Source: Bdellovibrionaceae bacterium UBA3535 (lineage in GTDB: Bacteria > Bdellovibrionota > Bdellovibrionia > Bdellovibrionales > UBA840). From it: a DNA stretch of 64,000 nucleotides. Of this stretch, positions 17,287 through 26,085 are shown piece after piece. Below the pieces are notes generated by a model. It saw only the letters and a program-made list of their open reading frames with translations, made no database searches and was not told where the DNA came from. How positions within the stretch are numbered: the stretch's first letter is position 1; each line of letters begins with the position of its first letter. The stretch spans positions 11,158 through 75,157 of the forward strand of contig DFOS01000012.1 in the NCBI GenBank assembly GCA_002376845.1. The letters are read 5' to 3'. The position numbers were made by a program, and so were the translations under genes.

Positions 17287-17458
17287 CTTTCAAATTTTTA
17301 TGATGGCCATGTATGCCTGCGCTCAGCACTATAGGATCGACCCCTACGGGCAGCCCGGCGTCGAGCTAGGCAAAAAAATATTAAAACAAAAGCTTAAAGA
17401 GACTTAGTGGTTTCTGCCAATAGAAAAATACTTTAAGCCAGCCTCTCGCACCTCTTCT
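17287..17458. repeat. Direct repeat copy B (pgi 3' remnant + ugd 3' end)
   Basis: 172 bp, partner of copy A at 15,072. It holds the last about 120 bp of pgi without the rest of the gene, followed by the true 3' end of ugd on the minus strand. Differences from copy A are about nine substitutions and one indel. The copies bracket about 2 kb containing galE and a glycosyltransferase. Confidence 0.9.
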
Positions 17459-18714
17459 GGGCGATAAAGATTACGCATATCAAAAACAGCACTACCTTTA
17501 AGGCTATTCTTAACTTTGCTAAAATCTGGCATTTGGAATTCCTTCCATTCTGTCAGTAAAACCAAAGCATCCGCATCTTTAAGCGCCTCGTACTTATCTT
17601 GTAGGCGCTGGGTTTCATAGCCCTGATCTTGCATAAAGGCCTGGTAATTCTCTGCTGCTTCGGGATCGTAAAAACGAACCTTAGCCCCCGCATCCATAAG
17701 ATATTTTGCAATGTAAATCGCTGCCGTTTCACGAATGTCGTCGGTATTGGCCTTAAAAGCCACTCCCCAAAAGGCAATGGTCTTACCCTTTAAATCATTG
17801 TCAAAGTGTCTGGCAATCTTATGGTAGACGAATTTTCTTTGCTCGGCATTGACCTCTTCGGCCACCTCGATCAAACGAAGTGGGCTGGCATTTTCTTTTG
17901 CCGTTTGAATCAAGGCCTTAACATCTTTGGGAAAACAAGAGCCGCCATAGCCCGCGGAAGGATATAAGAAGTGCTTACCAATTCTGACATCACTGGTGAT
18001 GCCTTGGCGAACCTCATCGATATCCGCTCCAGTGGCATCACAAAGCTTGGCTATCTCGTTGATAAAAGAAATTTTGGTCGCCAAAAAACAATTGGCGGCA
18101 TACTTGGTCATCTCGGCAGAGATATTCGACATTTGGTATATGGGATGGCCTTGGCGCACAAAGGGCTCGTAGATACGCGCAATTTTATCACCTGCTTGCT
18201 TCTCCGCAGCTCCCAAAACAATACGATCCGGCTTCATGAAATCCTGTATGGCCGCGCCTTCCTTTAAAAACTCTGGGTTATTCACCACAAAAAACTTCTT
18301 CTGTGTTTTTTCGGCCACATATTTTCTTACTTTTACCGCTGTTCCCACGGGGACCGTGGACTTGATTACCAAAATAGCACCATCTCTCATCTTCGGCAAA
18401 GTGGCATCCACTGCCGCAAATAGATACTGCAAGTCCGCACTGCCATCTTCTCCAGGAGGGGTTCCGACTGCATAAAATATGGCCTCAGCCTCACTTGTTG
18501 ATTCATAATCGGTAGAAAAATGGATACGACCTGCTGCAATATTTTTTTCCAGCATTTCTTCTAGGCCAGGCTCATAGATGGGACTTACACCCTCTTGCAG
18601 CCTTTTGATTTTGTCTTCATCAATATCAATGCAAGTCACCTCATGACCAATTTCAGCAAAACAAGTGCCGCTTACCAAACCCACATATCCCGTTCCTACG
18701 ATGGAAATTTTCAT
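17404..18714 (-). CDS. ugd: UDP-glucose 6-dehydrogenase
   Basis: 436 residues, typical length. N-terminal Rossmann motif GTGYVGLVSGTCFAEIGHEV, VGTPPGEDGSADL, KSTVPVGT, the NNPEFLKEG-A element, and the catalytic Cys in YGGSCFPKDV (about residues 255-264). It oxidises UDP-glucose to UDP-glucuronate in the cytoplasm with two NAD+. The divergent neighbour, a UDP-glucuronate decarboxylase 67 bp away, would use its product. Its 3' end is duplicated next to pgi, so pgi and ugd were probably once direct convergent neighbours. Confidence 0.95.
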   Translation of the reverse strand: MKISIVGTGYVGLVSGTCFAEIGHEVTCIDIDEDKIKRLQEGVSPIYEPGLEEMLEKNIAAGRIHFSTDYESTSEAEAIFYAVGTPPGEDGSADLQYLFAAVDATLPKMRDGAILVIKSTVPVGTAVKVRKYVAEKTQKKFFVVNNPEFLKEGAAIQDFMKPDRIVLGAAEKQAGDKIARIYEPFVRQGHPIYQMSNISAEMTKYAANCFLATKISFINEIAKLCDATGADIDEVRQGITSDVRIGKHFLYPSAGYGGSCFPKDVKALIQTAKENASPLRLIEVAEEVNAEQRKFVYHKIARHFDNDLKGKTIAFWGVAFKANTDDIRETAAIYIAKYLMDAGAKVRFYDPEAAENYQAFMQDQGYETQRLQDKYEALKDADALVLLTEWKEFQMPDFSKVKNSLKGSAVFDMRNLYRPEEVREAGLKYFSIGRNH

Positions 18715-18781
18715 ACTTTTTCCCTTTGAATCATGTTACCTCTAAATTCATAATATAAGATAAACCAATTGAGGAGTCATT

Positions 18782-19714
18782 TTGCAAAAAACAGCCCTTG
18801 TGACAGGTGGCGCAGGCTTTTTGGGATCGCACCTTTGCGACTATTTACTGGAGCGCGGCTACTACGTCATAGCCATGGATAACCTTTACACCGGCCGCAA
18901 ACAAAATCTAGCTCATATCGACAGCCCTAATTTTGAATTTCGAGAGCAAGATATTATTCGCCCGATAGAGGTAGAGCAAAATTTAGATGAAATTTACAAT
19001 CTTGCCTGTCCGGCTTCTCCCCCACAGTATCAGAAAGACCCGATTTTTACTTGGAAGACCTCTGTTTTTGGCACCTATAACGCTATCGAGCTGGCGCGCA
19101 AAAAAGGCGCTAAATTTTTACAGGCCTCGACTTCAGAGGTTTATGGCGACCCGAAAGAGCACCCACAAAAAGAGACTTATTGGGGAAACGTCAATCCCGT
19201 GGGCATACGCTCCTGCTATGATGAGGGCAAACGTGCGGCGGAATCTCTGATCTTTGATTATATTTGTATGCATCAAGTGGATGCGAAGATTGTTCGTATT
19301 TTTAATACCTATGGCCCGCGTATGAACCCAGCCGATGGCCGCGTGGTATCCAACTTTGTGGTACAAGCCAAAAACAATGAAGATATCACGATCTATGGTG
19401 ATGGTAGCCAGACGCGCAGCTTTTGTTATTACTCGGATTTGATTGAAGGTTTTTATCGCTGCATGCAAACAGATCAAGACTTTCATGGCCCGGTAAATCT
19501 AGGCAACCCCACAGAATTTACGGTAAAAGAATTGGCAGAAAAGGTTTTATCCATGACCGAGACACAATCCAAAATCATATACAAAGACCTACCGAGCGAT
19601 GACCCTAAAATCCGCAAGCCCGATATCACACTCGCCAAAGAAGCATTAAACTGGGAGCCTAAGATCCCACTTGAGGATGGGCTAAGAAATTTGATTGAAG
19701 TGGGGTTAAATTAA
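18782..19714 (+). CDS. uxs: UDP-glucuronate decarboxylase (UDP-xylose synthase)
   Basis: 310 residues, extended SDR. TGGAGFLGSHLCDYLL, NLACPASPPQYQKDP, STSEVYGDP, the catalytic YDEGKR (YxxxK), RIFNTYGPRM and RVVSNFVVQA are hallmark UXS motifs. It converts UDP-glucuronate to UDP-xylose, so with Ugd it forms a two-step UDP-xylose branch from UDP-glucose. The start is TTG with GAGGAG about 6 nt upstream. In the 67-bp space to ugd, TTGAAT and TAATAT (18-19 nt spacer) could form its promoter. The name uxs is used by function. Confidence 0.92.
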   Translation: MQKTALVTGGAGFLGSHLCDYLLERGYYVIAMDNLYTGRKQNLAHIDSPNFEFREQDIIRPIEVEQNLDEIYNLACPASPPQYQKDPIFTWKTSVFGTYNAIELARKKGAKFLQASTSEVYGDPKEHPQKETYWGNVNPVGIRSCYDEGKRAAESLIFDYICMHQVDAKIVRIFNTYGPRMNPADGRVVSNFVVQAKNNEDITIYGDGSQTRSFCYYSDLIEGFYRCMQTDQDFHGPVNLGNPTEFTVKELAEKVLSMTETQSKIIYKDLPSDDPKIRKPDITLAKEALNWEPKIPLEDGLRNLIEVGLN

Positions 19715-20063
19715 TCTTTTTGTTGATAAGATAGAGTGTCTTGAGCCATATCGGCCAAACCATATCGCGGCACATAGGAAAAGATCTTACGACTCTTGCG
19801 ATTGACCGCCACTAGATAAGCTGGGTTGCAGCTTCCGGCTTCTCGCTCTTCCACCAATAGTTGTTTTTCACAAACCTCTTCTAATTAACGCAAAACCTCT
19901 AGCACAGAATAGCCTTTACCAGATCCCAAATTGATGGCTTGAAAACCCCAAGTTCCATCGACCATACTGTTCATGGCTAAGAAGTGATATTCCACCAAAT
20001 CGCTGACATGGATATAGTCGCATACGGCTGAGCCATTATGAGTAGAGAACTGAGTACCAACCG
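19711..20063 (-). pseudogene. galE pseudogene (C-terminal fragment with in-frame stop)
   Basis: The minus strand translates to the C-terminal third of a UDP-glucose 4-epimerase: GSAVCDYIHVSDLVEYHFLA, then AINLGSGKGYSVLEVLR, a TAA stop (plus-strand 19,885-19,887), and on in the same frame through CNPAYLVAVNRKSRKIFSYVPRYG to a final TAA that shares bases with the uxs stop. The N-terminal two thirds are gone; the fragment ends just after the WecA-like gene's stop. It is only moderately similar to the intact galE at 15,337, so it is not a recent copy of it. Confidence 0.88.
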
Positions 20064-20081
20064 ATTATAACGGGGCGAGAT

Positions 20082-21101
20082 CTACTCTTTCCCAGCCTGA
20101 ACTTGACTCACAAAAACAACAATTGGAGCAAAGGCAATGATAACCAACAACCAGGAATATTCGGGAATTTTTATAGTCAGCATTGCAATAGGGCCTAAAT
20201 AAAATAAATTAAAAGCTCCATAGCAAAAGGCGATTTTCGATACTCGAAACCCTCGTTTACGCGCCTTATGAAAACCAAAAGTCTTGTGGGCATGGGTTAA
20301 GTTGTCACCCTGGCGATAGCGCACAATTAGAGTGTAAGAAGCATCTACAATAAAAGCGGCAAGTAAAATAATGTTGGTAGCTACAGACATACCGGTATAC
20401 TGATCCCCCATCAATGCCAGAACAGCAAAGGTTGAGCCCAGAAAATAGGAGCCAGCATCTCCCATAAAAACCTTCGCAGGATACCAATTAAACCAAAGAA
20501 AGACGGCAAGTACTGCCAATAATAAGGTATAAAGGTAAAATTGTTCGTAATAACCTTGTAGAAACGTTATGATCATTGCCCAAATCGAAACCGTAAAACC
20601 TTCAATACCAGCCAAACCATCAATACCGTCCATAAAGTTGTACAAATTAATCATCCACCCTATAAAGAGAATGGTCAGTGGAACTAATGCAATTTGTGAG
20701 TTAATAGGCAAAAAATCAGTTTCTAGGGGTACGCGCAATAAATCTGTCAAAGCGACAATAGCTAATAAAGCGGAACTAAACTGCATGCCGAATCGCAAAC
20801 CAGGACTCAGAGACTTGCGATCATCCAAAAAACCTATAATTGTAACTAAGGGAACTGATATTGCCAAGGGTAATAACCACTGTAGCTCAATCACATCGAA
20901 AAAAAACAGAAAACATAGACCAAAAAAAAAGCCAACTGCCATACAGATACCCGCACCACGTGGGATGGGCTTTTTATGAGAACTTCGATGATTGGGAACA
21001 TCTATCAAATTCCAAAATGGGGAAAAGACGCAGTAATAACGTAGCAGTAGATAAGTCACCACCAATACGACTATGTATATAAGTACAACTTCAAGCGACA
21101 T
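20082..21101 (-). CDS. Undecaprenyl-phosphate sugar-1-phosphate transferase, WecA/MraY family
   Basis: 339 residues from the ATG at 21,101 (GGAG nine nt upstream; a longer in-frame start at 21,137 would overlap the previous gene by 47 bp). About ten transmembrane helices. Family motifs: DVPNHRSSHKKPIPRGAG with the D-x-P-x-x-R-x-x-H element, GFLDDRKSLSP (catalytic DD), NLYNFMDGIDGLAG and FMGDAGSYFLG. It moves a HexNAc-1-phosphate (or similar) to undecaprenyl phosphate, the first step of O-antigen or capsule repeat assembly. It is cotranscribed with the O-antigen ligase/polymerase gene (11-nt overlap). The sugar substrate is not deducible. Confidence 0.88.
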   Translation of the reverse strand: MSLEVVLIYIVVLVVTYLLLRYYCVFSPFWNLIDVPNHRSSHKKPIPRGAGICMAVGFFFGLCFLFFFDVIELQWLLPLAISVPLVTIIGFLDDRKSLSPGLRFGMQFSSALLAIVALTDLLRVPLETDFLPINSQIALVPLTILFIGWMINLYNFMDGIDGLAGIEGFTVSIWAMIITFLQGYYEQFYLYTLLLAVLAVFLWFNWYPAKVFMGDAGSYFLGSTFAVLALMGDQYTGMSVATNIILLAAFIVDASYTLIVRYRQGDNLTHAHKTFGFHKARKRGFRVSKIAFCYGAFNLFYLGPIAMLTIKIPEYSWLLVIIAFAPIVVFVSQVQAGKE

Positions 21102-22302
21102 TTTGTCTTCTCCAATGATCACTGATGAAAACTGCATAAAGAAACAAAAACATATGCTTTACTTCTGTATCTTGAAAATTACATTCGGTTAAGCCACCAA
21201 TGCTTAAAACTAAAACCGCACCTAGAAAGGCAAGAGCTTGCCATGACTTATATTTTTGAAAGCTACGGTAGGCTTTGACCCACCATGACCATTTCAAAGC
21301 CAATAGCAACAACAAGCCGCCCACCCCCAAACCTGCCAAAAACTGCAAATAGGTATTATGTGCATGACCTGTGATATAATCAGTGATGCCTAATTGCTGA
21401 TAATAGGCCTCCTGTAAGCGGTCATTCATTCGATACCCCACACCAAACCAAGGATTGTCTTTAAATATCTCCCAATTAGCTTGCCAGAGCTGCGTTCGGT
21501 AACGATTCGATTCAAAGCCTGATTCAAATAGTGTAGCTAAGCGCATACGAAAAGACGAACTCAAGCCGTATAATGCTGAAAACAGGATAGTAAAACCACT
21601 CAGAAAGACTGGCAGATACTTTTTCGCCTGCAAAATTACCATAAAAAGCAAGGCACAAAAAACAGCCAACCAAGCACCGCGAGTAAAAGTCAAATAAAGA
21701 GCAATTGCATTACATAGCCCAGTTACTAGATTCCATTTATTGCACACCCCCTCTTGTAAAAAGCGAGAGAAATAAAAGCATAGTAAAATACCAAAGGAGT
21801 AGGCAAAGGTCATAGAGATATTAAAAAAGCCTTGGGCACGATAAAGCGAGGAGCCCGGTAGACTGGAATGCAATGAGTCACGCAAAAGATCATCTCCCAC
21901 AAAACTCTGATAAACCGCCAGTATGGACACCAATATGGTGGCCACGGATAACAACATAAAATGGTTCCGTCGGCATTGAACAAGAAAAAAAACTCGTGGC
22001 AAGGCAATAAGAAGAAGTACCCAGCGCATTTTTCCTATAATGGCTTGTAAGTCTCCGCCAGATAAATCTGATTGCATAAAAGCAGATAATGTTGTCCAAA
22101 GCCACAAAGCCAAGGCAAGATAATCCAAAGCCCAAAGTTTTTGAAACTGCGATCTATTCCAAGCGAAATATGCAGTTCCCAGCAAAAAAAGTAGCCAAGA
22201 AGCACCTTCTGTAATGGCGACAGAAGACACTAAGCCAAGGATGTAGAGGTAAAATATAGCTGAAAAAGTGCTAATAAATATACGTTGGAACGTGCTGGTC
22301 AT
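21091..22302 (-). CDS. O-antigen ligase/polymerase family membrane protein (WaaL/Wzy)
   Basis: 403 residues with about ten to twelve transmembrane segments. A large periplasmic loop contains NPWFGVGYRMNDRL and then GHAHNTYLQFLAGLGVGGLLLL, the Wzy_C signature with the conserved His. Such proteins either polymerise undecaprenyl-linked repeats or ligate O-antigen to lipid A-core; sequence alone does not separate the two. Position after a flippase and before the WecA-like gene supports a Wzx/Wzy-type pathway. Confidence 0.82.
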   Translation of the reverse strand: MTSTFQRIFISTFSAIFYLYILGLVSSVAITEGASWLLFLLGTAYFAWNRSQFQKLWALDYLALALWLWTTLSAFMQSDLSGGDLQAIIGKMRWVLLLIALPRVFFLVQCRRNHFMLLSVATILVSILAVYQSFVGDDLLRDSLHSSLPGSSLYRAQGFFNISMTFAYSFGILLCFYFSRFLQEGVCNKWNLVTGLCNAIALYLTFTRGAWLAVFCALLFMVILQAKKYLPVFLSGFTILFSALYGLSSSFRMRLATLFESGFESNRYRTQLWQANWEIFKDNPWFGVGYRMNDRLQEAYYQQLGITDYITGHAHNTYLQFLAGLGVGGLLLLLALKWSWWVKAYRSFQKYKSWQALAFLGAVLVLSIGGLTECNFQDTEVKHMFLFLYAVFISDHWRRQNVA

Positions 22303-22497
22303 TTTATGTGAGCATAGTGCAGCCCCCTATGTCGGACAAGGGAAAATCGGTCAATCTAGTTGATACTACGGCAACTTGCAAAGCCACATGAATAGGTTCA
22401 GAAAAAAAGATCTCGCACGTTGCCTTATGCCTGACTATTTTTTGCACAGACACATATTTCACTGAATCTTTCCTTTATAAACTTAAATTCTCACACT

Positions 22498-23217
22498 ATG
22501 ATTATGGACATGATCAGCGTTTGCCTGGCCTCTTACAATGGGCAAGATTTTATCGAACGACAGGTTCGCAGCATCCTTGCGCAAATTGAGGCCAATGATG
22601 AACTGATCATCAGTGATGACGGATCGACAGACCGGACCATAGAAATCCTAGAGAATATCCACGATGATCGCATCAAGCTGCTGCACGCCAACTCTCGAAA
22701 TGTGATCCATAACTTCCAAATCTCCATCCAACATGCCAGGGGTGATTATATTTTCTTAGCAGACCAGGATGATTTATGGCTCGACGGTAAAGTCAAGAAA
22801 TCTATGGAAAAGTTAAAATCAGGCTACTGCCTCGCTTTAACGGATTGTAAAATTGTTGATGAAAACGGTGAGGTACTTGTTGATTCATACTTTAAGCTAC
22901 GCCATTCTCGCCCTGGTTTTTTAAATAATTTTATACGAAACTCTTTTATGGGTTGCTGCATGGCCTTCACCAAAGATGTCAAAGATAGGGCCTTACCTTT
23001 CCCAGCCAATATCCCTATGCATGATCTATGGATCGGATTGGTTGCGCATACCATGGGCAAGGTGAGTTTCATTCATGAGCCACTACTCTTGTATCACCGT
23101 CATGATGCCAATATCTCGACAACAGGCTTAAAGTCACAAGCCAGTCTTAAGCAGAAGCTCAGGTGGCGTTGGCAACTAGCTCAGGCCTTATTCAGTTCAC
23201 TAAATCGATTTTTTTAA
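22498..23217 (+). CDS. GT2 glycosyltransferase, rhamnosyltransferase-like
   Basis: 239 residues. SVCLASYNGQDFIERQVRSIL, ISDDGSTDRT and the metal motif in FLADQDDLWL, then MHDLWIGLVA and LLLYHRHDANIST, are the pattern of GT2 O-antigen rhamnosyl/glycosyltransferases. dTDP-rhamnose is made by the rml operon 3.6 kb downstream, so rhamnose transfer is plausible. The start could be at any of three closely spaced ATGs (22,498; 22,504; 22,510). Its 3' end overlaps the convergent methyltransferase by 26 bp. Confidence 0.8.
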   Translation: MIMDMISVCLASYNGQDFIERQVRSILAQIEANDELIISDDGSTDRTIEILENIHDDRIKLLHANSRNVIHNFQISIQHARGDYIFLADQDDLWLDGKVKKSMEKLKSGYCLALTDCKIVDENGEVLVDSYFKLRHSRPGFLNNFIRNSFMGCCMAFTKDVKDRALPFPANIPMHDLWIGLVAHTMGKVSFIHEPLLLYHRHDANISTTGLKSQASLKQKLRWRWQLAQALFSSLNRFF

Positions 23218-23776
23218 AAACCGCATATATACAATACTGACGAATATACTTCGAAGCCAAAGAGCCGGGTAAGGGTAGTCCTAAGGACTTTATCTCTTGA
23301 AAGCCGTAAGGTGCAATCGTCGAAATCAACAATTCTTTATCATAGAATTTTTTGTGATCATCATCGTAATCAAAGCCCTTAATCCCAGGTACACCCACGA
23401 TAAAACGCCCTCCTAATTTCATACAGCGCGAAATTTCTTCTAACAAAGCTCTTGGGTCATGAATATGTTCTAAGACATTATCTAACAAGAAATTCTCGAC
23501 AAGTTGATCTTGATAAGGAAAGCGTCCATTCTTTTCTATTAGAGTCACCTTTAAACCGTTTTCTTGGCAAAACTTTACATTATAAGGATTGATATCCAAG
23601 CCTTCTGCGTCTTTATAAAAATCTAAGAAGCTACCTATACCGCAGCCCACATCCACCACATGTCCTTTAAACATTCCAGCAAGCAAAGGGTAAAGAATGT
23701 ACTTACGGTAAATGTTGCCCAAAGTAGATCGATTCAATAAATATTGATGATATCGGAGATAATGGTCTGCCTTCAT
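23192..23776 (-). CDS. Class I SAM methyltransferase
   Basis: 194 residues. Motif I VVDVGCGIGSFLDFY (about 36-50), then AEGLDINPYNV, NFLLDNVLEHIHDP and CMKLGGRFIVGVPGIKGF form a Methyltransf_11/23 fold. It lies 4 nt after the Wzx flippase gene on the same strand, so it is probably cotranscribed and acts on a sugar or lipid intermediate of the polysaccharide. The specific substrate is unknown. Confidence 0.8.
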   Translation of the reverse strand: MKADHYLRYHQYLLNRSTLGNIYRKYILYPLLAGMFKGHVVDVGCGIGSFLDFYKDAEGLDINPYNVKFCQENGLKVTLIEKNGRFPYQDQLVENFLLDNVLEHIHDPRALLEEISRCMKLGGRFIVGVPGIKGFDYDDDHKKFYDKELLISTIAPYGFQEIKSLGLPLPGSLASKYIRQYCIYAVFKKIDLVN

Positions 23777-23779
23777 ATA

Positions 23780-25069
23780 CTAAGTAATGTAATGTGATAA
23801 GGCTAAAAAAGCTATAACATTCAATATCGCAAGACCTAAATGTTGATAGCCGATGGTCTTTTTGACAGGAAACCATACAATATTGGCAACAAAATAAACA
23901 ACTTGAAAGAGCACATAGGCTAATAGCACCCCTTGCATTTGCCACTTTGCATTGAGCATCAAAAGAGCTGCAATAGCAAATAAACTGTTACAAAACAGAT
24001 CAATGAAAATATAGCGTTTCTTTAATGACAAAGATAGGAATGAAAAAATAAAAAACCAGCTATAAGATCGAAAAATCTCAGCCACCGCCACATAACAAAA
24101 AAGATGGGAATATTCGGCTATTTCAGGTGAAAAAAGAATTTCAAAGATAAGATTATGAAATAAAAGTAAGGGTAGCAAGATGAGTGTCGAAGCAAAGCCT
24201 ACCAAGCGAAAGATTTGCCGCATAAACTGAGCCTGCTCAGCCCCCTCTAATTTTGATAATAATGGTAAGTAAAAAAGAGAAAGGCCGTTTAATACAATTA
24301 GATTCGAGTAAGCACCTAATGACCAGTTCGCCTCCAAATAACCGTTGTACTCAATACCCAAAACTTCTTTCGTATAATACTTTACCACAAACAATGAAAC
24401 AAAACCTGCTATCCCAGTTAGGATTGTGGAAACACTGGTTTTTTCAAATAGGACATCCCTTTGCCAGCGCAATTTCCAAGAAACTTGTAGTTTTGGTAGC
24501 GCATAAATAAAGCAAAGCAAAAAAGACACCAAGTAAGCCACCATAAATACAAATGGTAGGTCCCCCATAAAGAACACCATAATACTCATAATTAAAAAAG
24601 GTAAGCTTTGAAGTAAAGATGCGGGAGTTGAAAATAAAAAACCACTCAAAGAAGACCTTACAAAATGAAAAAGCCCTAAGCCCACAAAGGTTAGTGGCAT
24701 CACCCAAACCAAACGTGCCATTTCTACATCGAAGATTTGCCCCCCCACAATGGGTGCAATTAACACATGCAAAAGTGATAAGATCGCTATGGCTATAAGA
24801 TAGTAAAGAAGGTAACTTCCAATTGGGATGACTTTCTCTTTATTTTTTGACACAGCTTCTATTAAAGCAAAGCCATTTCCAAAGGTTAGAAGAACTGTTA
24901 GGACCTGTAAATACTGTCGGTATAATCCGAACTCTCCAAGCAATTCAGGACCATAGCGAACAGCAATGATCTTAATTAAGACCAGGCCAAACACCGCAGA
25001 CAATAGAACGCCTATCCCTGTTTTTAAAAAAAATAAGTATCGGTTGCCTTCTAACATTTTCACTAGCAA
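23780..25069 (-). CDS. wzx: Polysaccharide flippase, Wzx-like
   Basis: 429 residues with about twelve to fourteen hydrophobic segments. The N-terminus (KTGIGVLLSAVFGLVLIKII, ...GPELLGEFGLYRQYLQVL...GFALIEAVSKN) is typical of WzxE-type O-antigen translocases of the MOP superfamily. It would move undecaprenyl-PP-linked oligosaccharide units across the inner membrane for the ligase/polymerase encoded at 21,091. Cotranscribed with the downstream methyltransferase. Confidence 0.85.
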   Translation of the reverse strand: MLVKMLEGNRYLFFLKTGIGVLLSAVFGLVLIKIIAVRYGPELLGEFGLYRQYLQVLTVLLTFGNGFALIEAVSKNKEKVIPIGSYLLYYLIAIAILSLLHVLIAPIVGGQIFDVEMARLVWVMPLTFVGLGLFHFVRSSLSGFLFSTPASLLQSLPFLIMSIMVFFMGDLPFVFMVAYLVSFLLCFIYALPKLQVSWKLRWQRDVLFEKTSVSTILTGIAGFVSLFVVKYYTKEVLGIEYNGYLEANWSLGAYSNLIVLNGLSLFYLPLLSKLEGAEQAQFMRQIFRLVGFASTLILLPLLLFHNLIFEILFSPEIAEYSHLFCYVAVAEIFRSYSWFFIFSFLSLSLKKRYIFIDLFCNSLFAIAALLMLNAKWQMQGVLLAYVLFQVVYFVANIVWFPVKKTIGYQHLGLAILNVIAFLALSHYIT

Positions 25070-25207
25070 TAGAGTCTAGCCATATCGGCCATTACTGCAA
25101 AGAAAGAATATGACGGCCTATTATTTTTCTTAATTGCTCACTGTATCGGCTAATATTGATCACTTGATGCTCCGCATTTATAATTTCTGATGATTGGCTA
25201 ATTATAT

Positions 25208-25597
25208 GCATTGTTTTACGAGCTGGCATTTGAAGCCTTGAAAGAAAAACCAAAAGCCATCTTGACAGTAAAACCTTTTGCGACTCCTGATTTGGCTGAA
25301 TTGTATTCTCTAGCAAAAGACTTAGGTGTAAAAATGTATGTAGGATATGATCACTCTGTTGGTTAGGCTTCTGCCTAAGTTAAAGAGATTATTGAAAAAC
25401 AAGGCGTAGGCTTACCCGAAACCATAGAGGTGGAATTTCGCGAACATTGGCGCGGAATTTTCAACGCACATCCATGGTTAGATGGACCGCAAGATACCTA
25501 CCTAGGCTTCTGGAAGAGATGCGGCGGTGCTTTAGGGGAACACTCCCACGCTATGCACTAGTGGTTGTACCTCTCAAGTCTTTGTAAGACAGGTTAA
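25208..25597 (+). pseudogene. Gfo/Idh/MocA oxidoreductase pseudogene fragment
   Basis: One plus-strand frame reads YELAFEALKEKPKAILTVKPFA, LAKDLGVKMYVGYDHSVG, then VEFREHWRGIFNAHPWLDG and YLGFWKRCGGALGEHSHAMH, the usual core of Gfo/Idh/MocA NAD(P)-dependent oxidoreductases found in surface-glycan loci. It is broken by TAG (25,364-25,366), TAA (25,376-25,378) and TAG (25,559-25,561), has no start and lacks the N-terminal NAD-binding part. The frame itself is intact, so decay is by point mutation plus truncation. Confidence 0.85.
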
Positions 25598-26085
25598 GTG
25601 ACTAAAAGTAAATGCTAACTTAGATTATGTGCAAATGATCAAGTAGATTATGACAAATTAGCTTGACAGGAACTACACTGATACTTGTAAGTAAACCGAA
25701 AATTGCTTCACTAGCAAAAAATAGATATTTTCACCCAAACTAGCCGACTTCTAATGTATTCCGTTACTGCGATAGGGTAAGCATTATAAATTATGCACCG
25801 AACAACAAGTCAACATGTCAAATGAATATTTGCCCAATTCACATTCCTGAAAACTTCTCCTACACATGGTCCGGCCCAAGCGCACTAACTTACTTATATG
25901 GTTATGTGTCTTTATGCTTGCAACATCAGCAATATGCCTTACGCATTGCAGCCTTTGCCAAGTAAAAAGAGCTCAATATATATGCCTACTCTTAGATTAC
26001 CCTCAGAAAAGCTCCCCTTTAATGGTGTTTTTACAAGACTTTTTCAAGAAGATTTGATAGATTTTTGTTCTATTAAGGAGTAAGA
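25598..26085. other. Gene-poor spacer before rml operon
   Basis: 488 bp with no gene I can support. A TTGACA at 25,663-25,668 followed 17 nt later by TGTAAG is a weak promoter candidate. Two overlapping short open frames (25,866-26,057 and 25,898-26,083) show no recognised motif; they may be decayed coding DNA, as in the adjacent pseudogene. AAGGAG just before 26,086 is the rmlA ribosome site. Confidence 0.5.

Noticed and set aside
25866..26083. Two overlapping 61-63 residue frames before rmlA
   Set aside because: No recognised motif, no good ribosome site; a hydrophobic start alone is not enough to call a gene.
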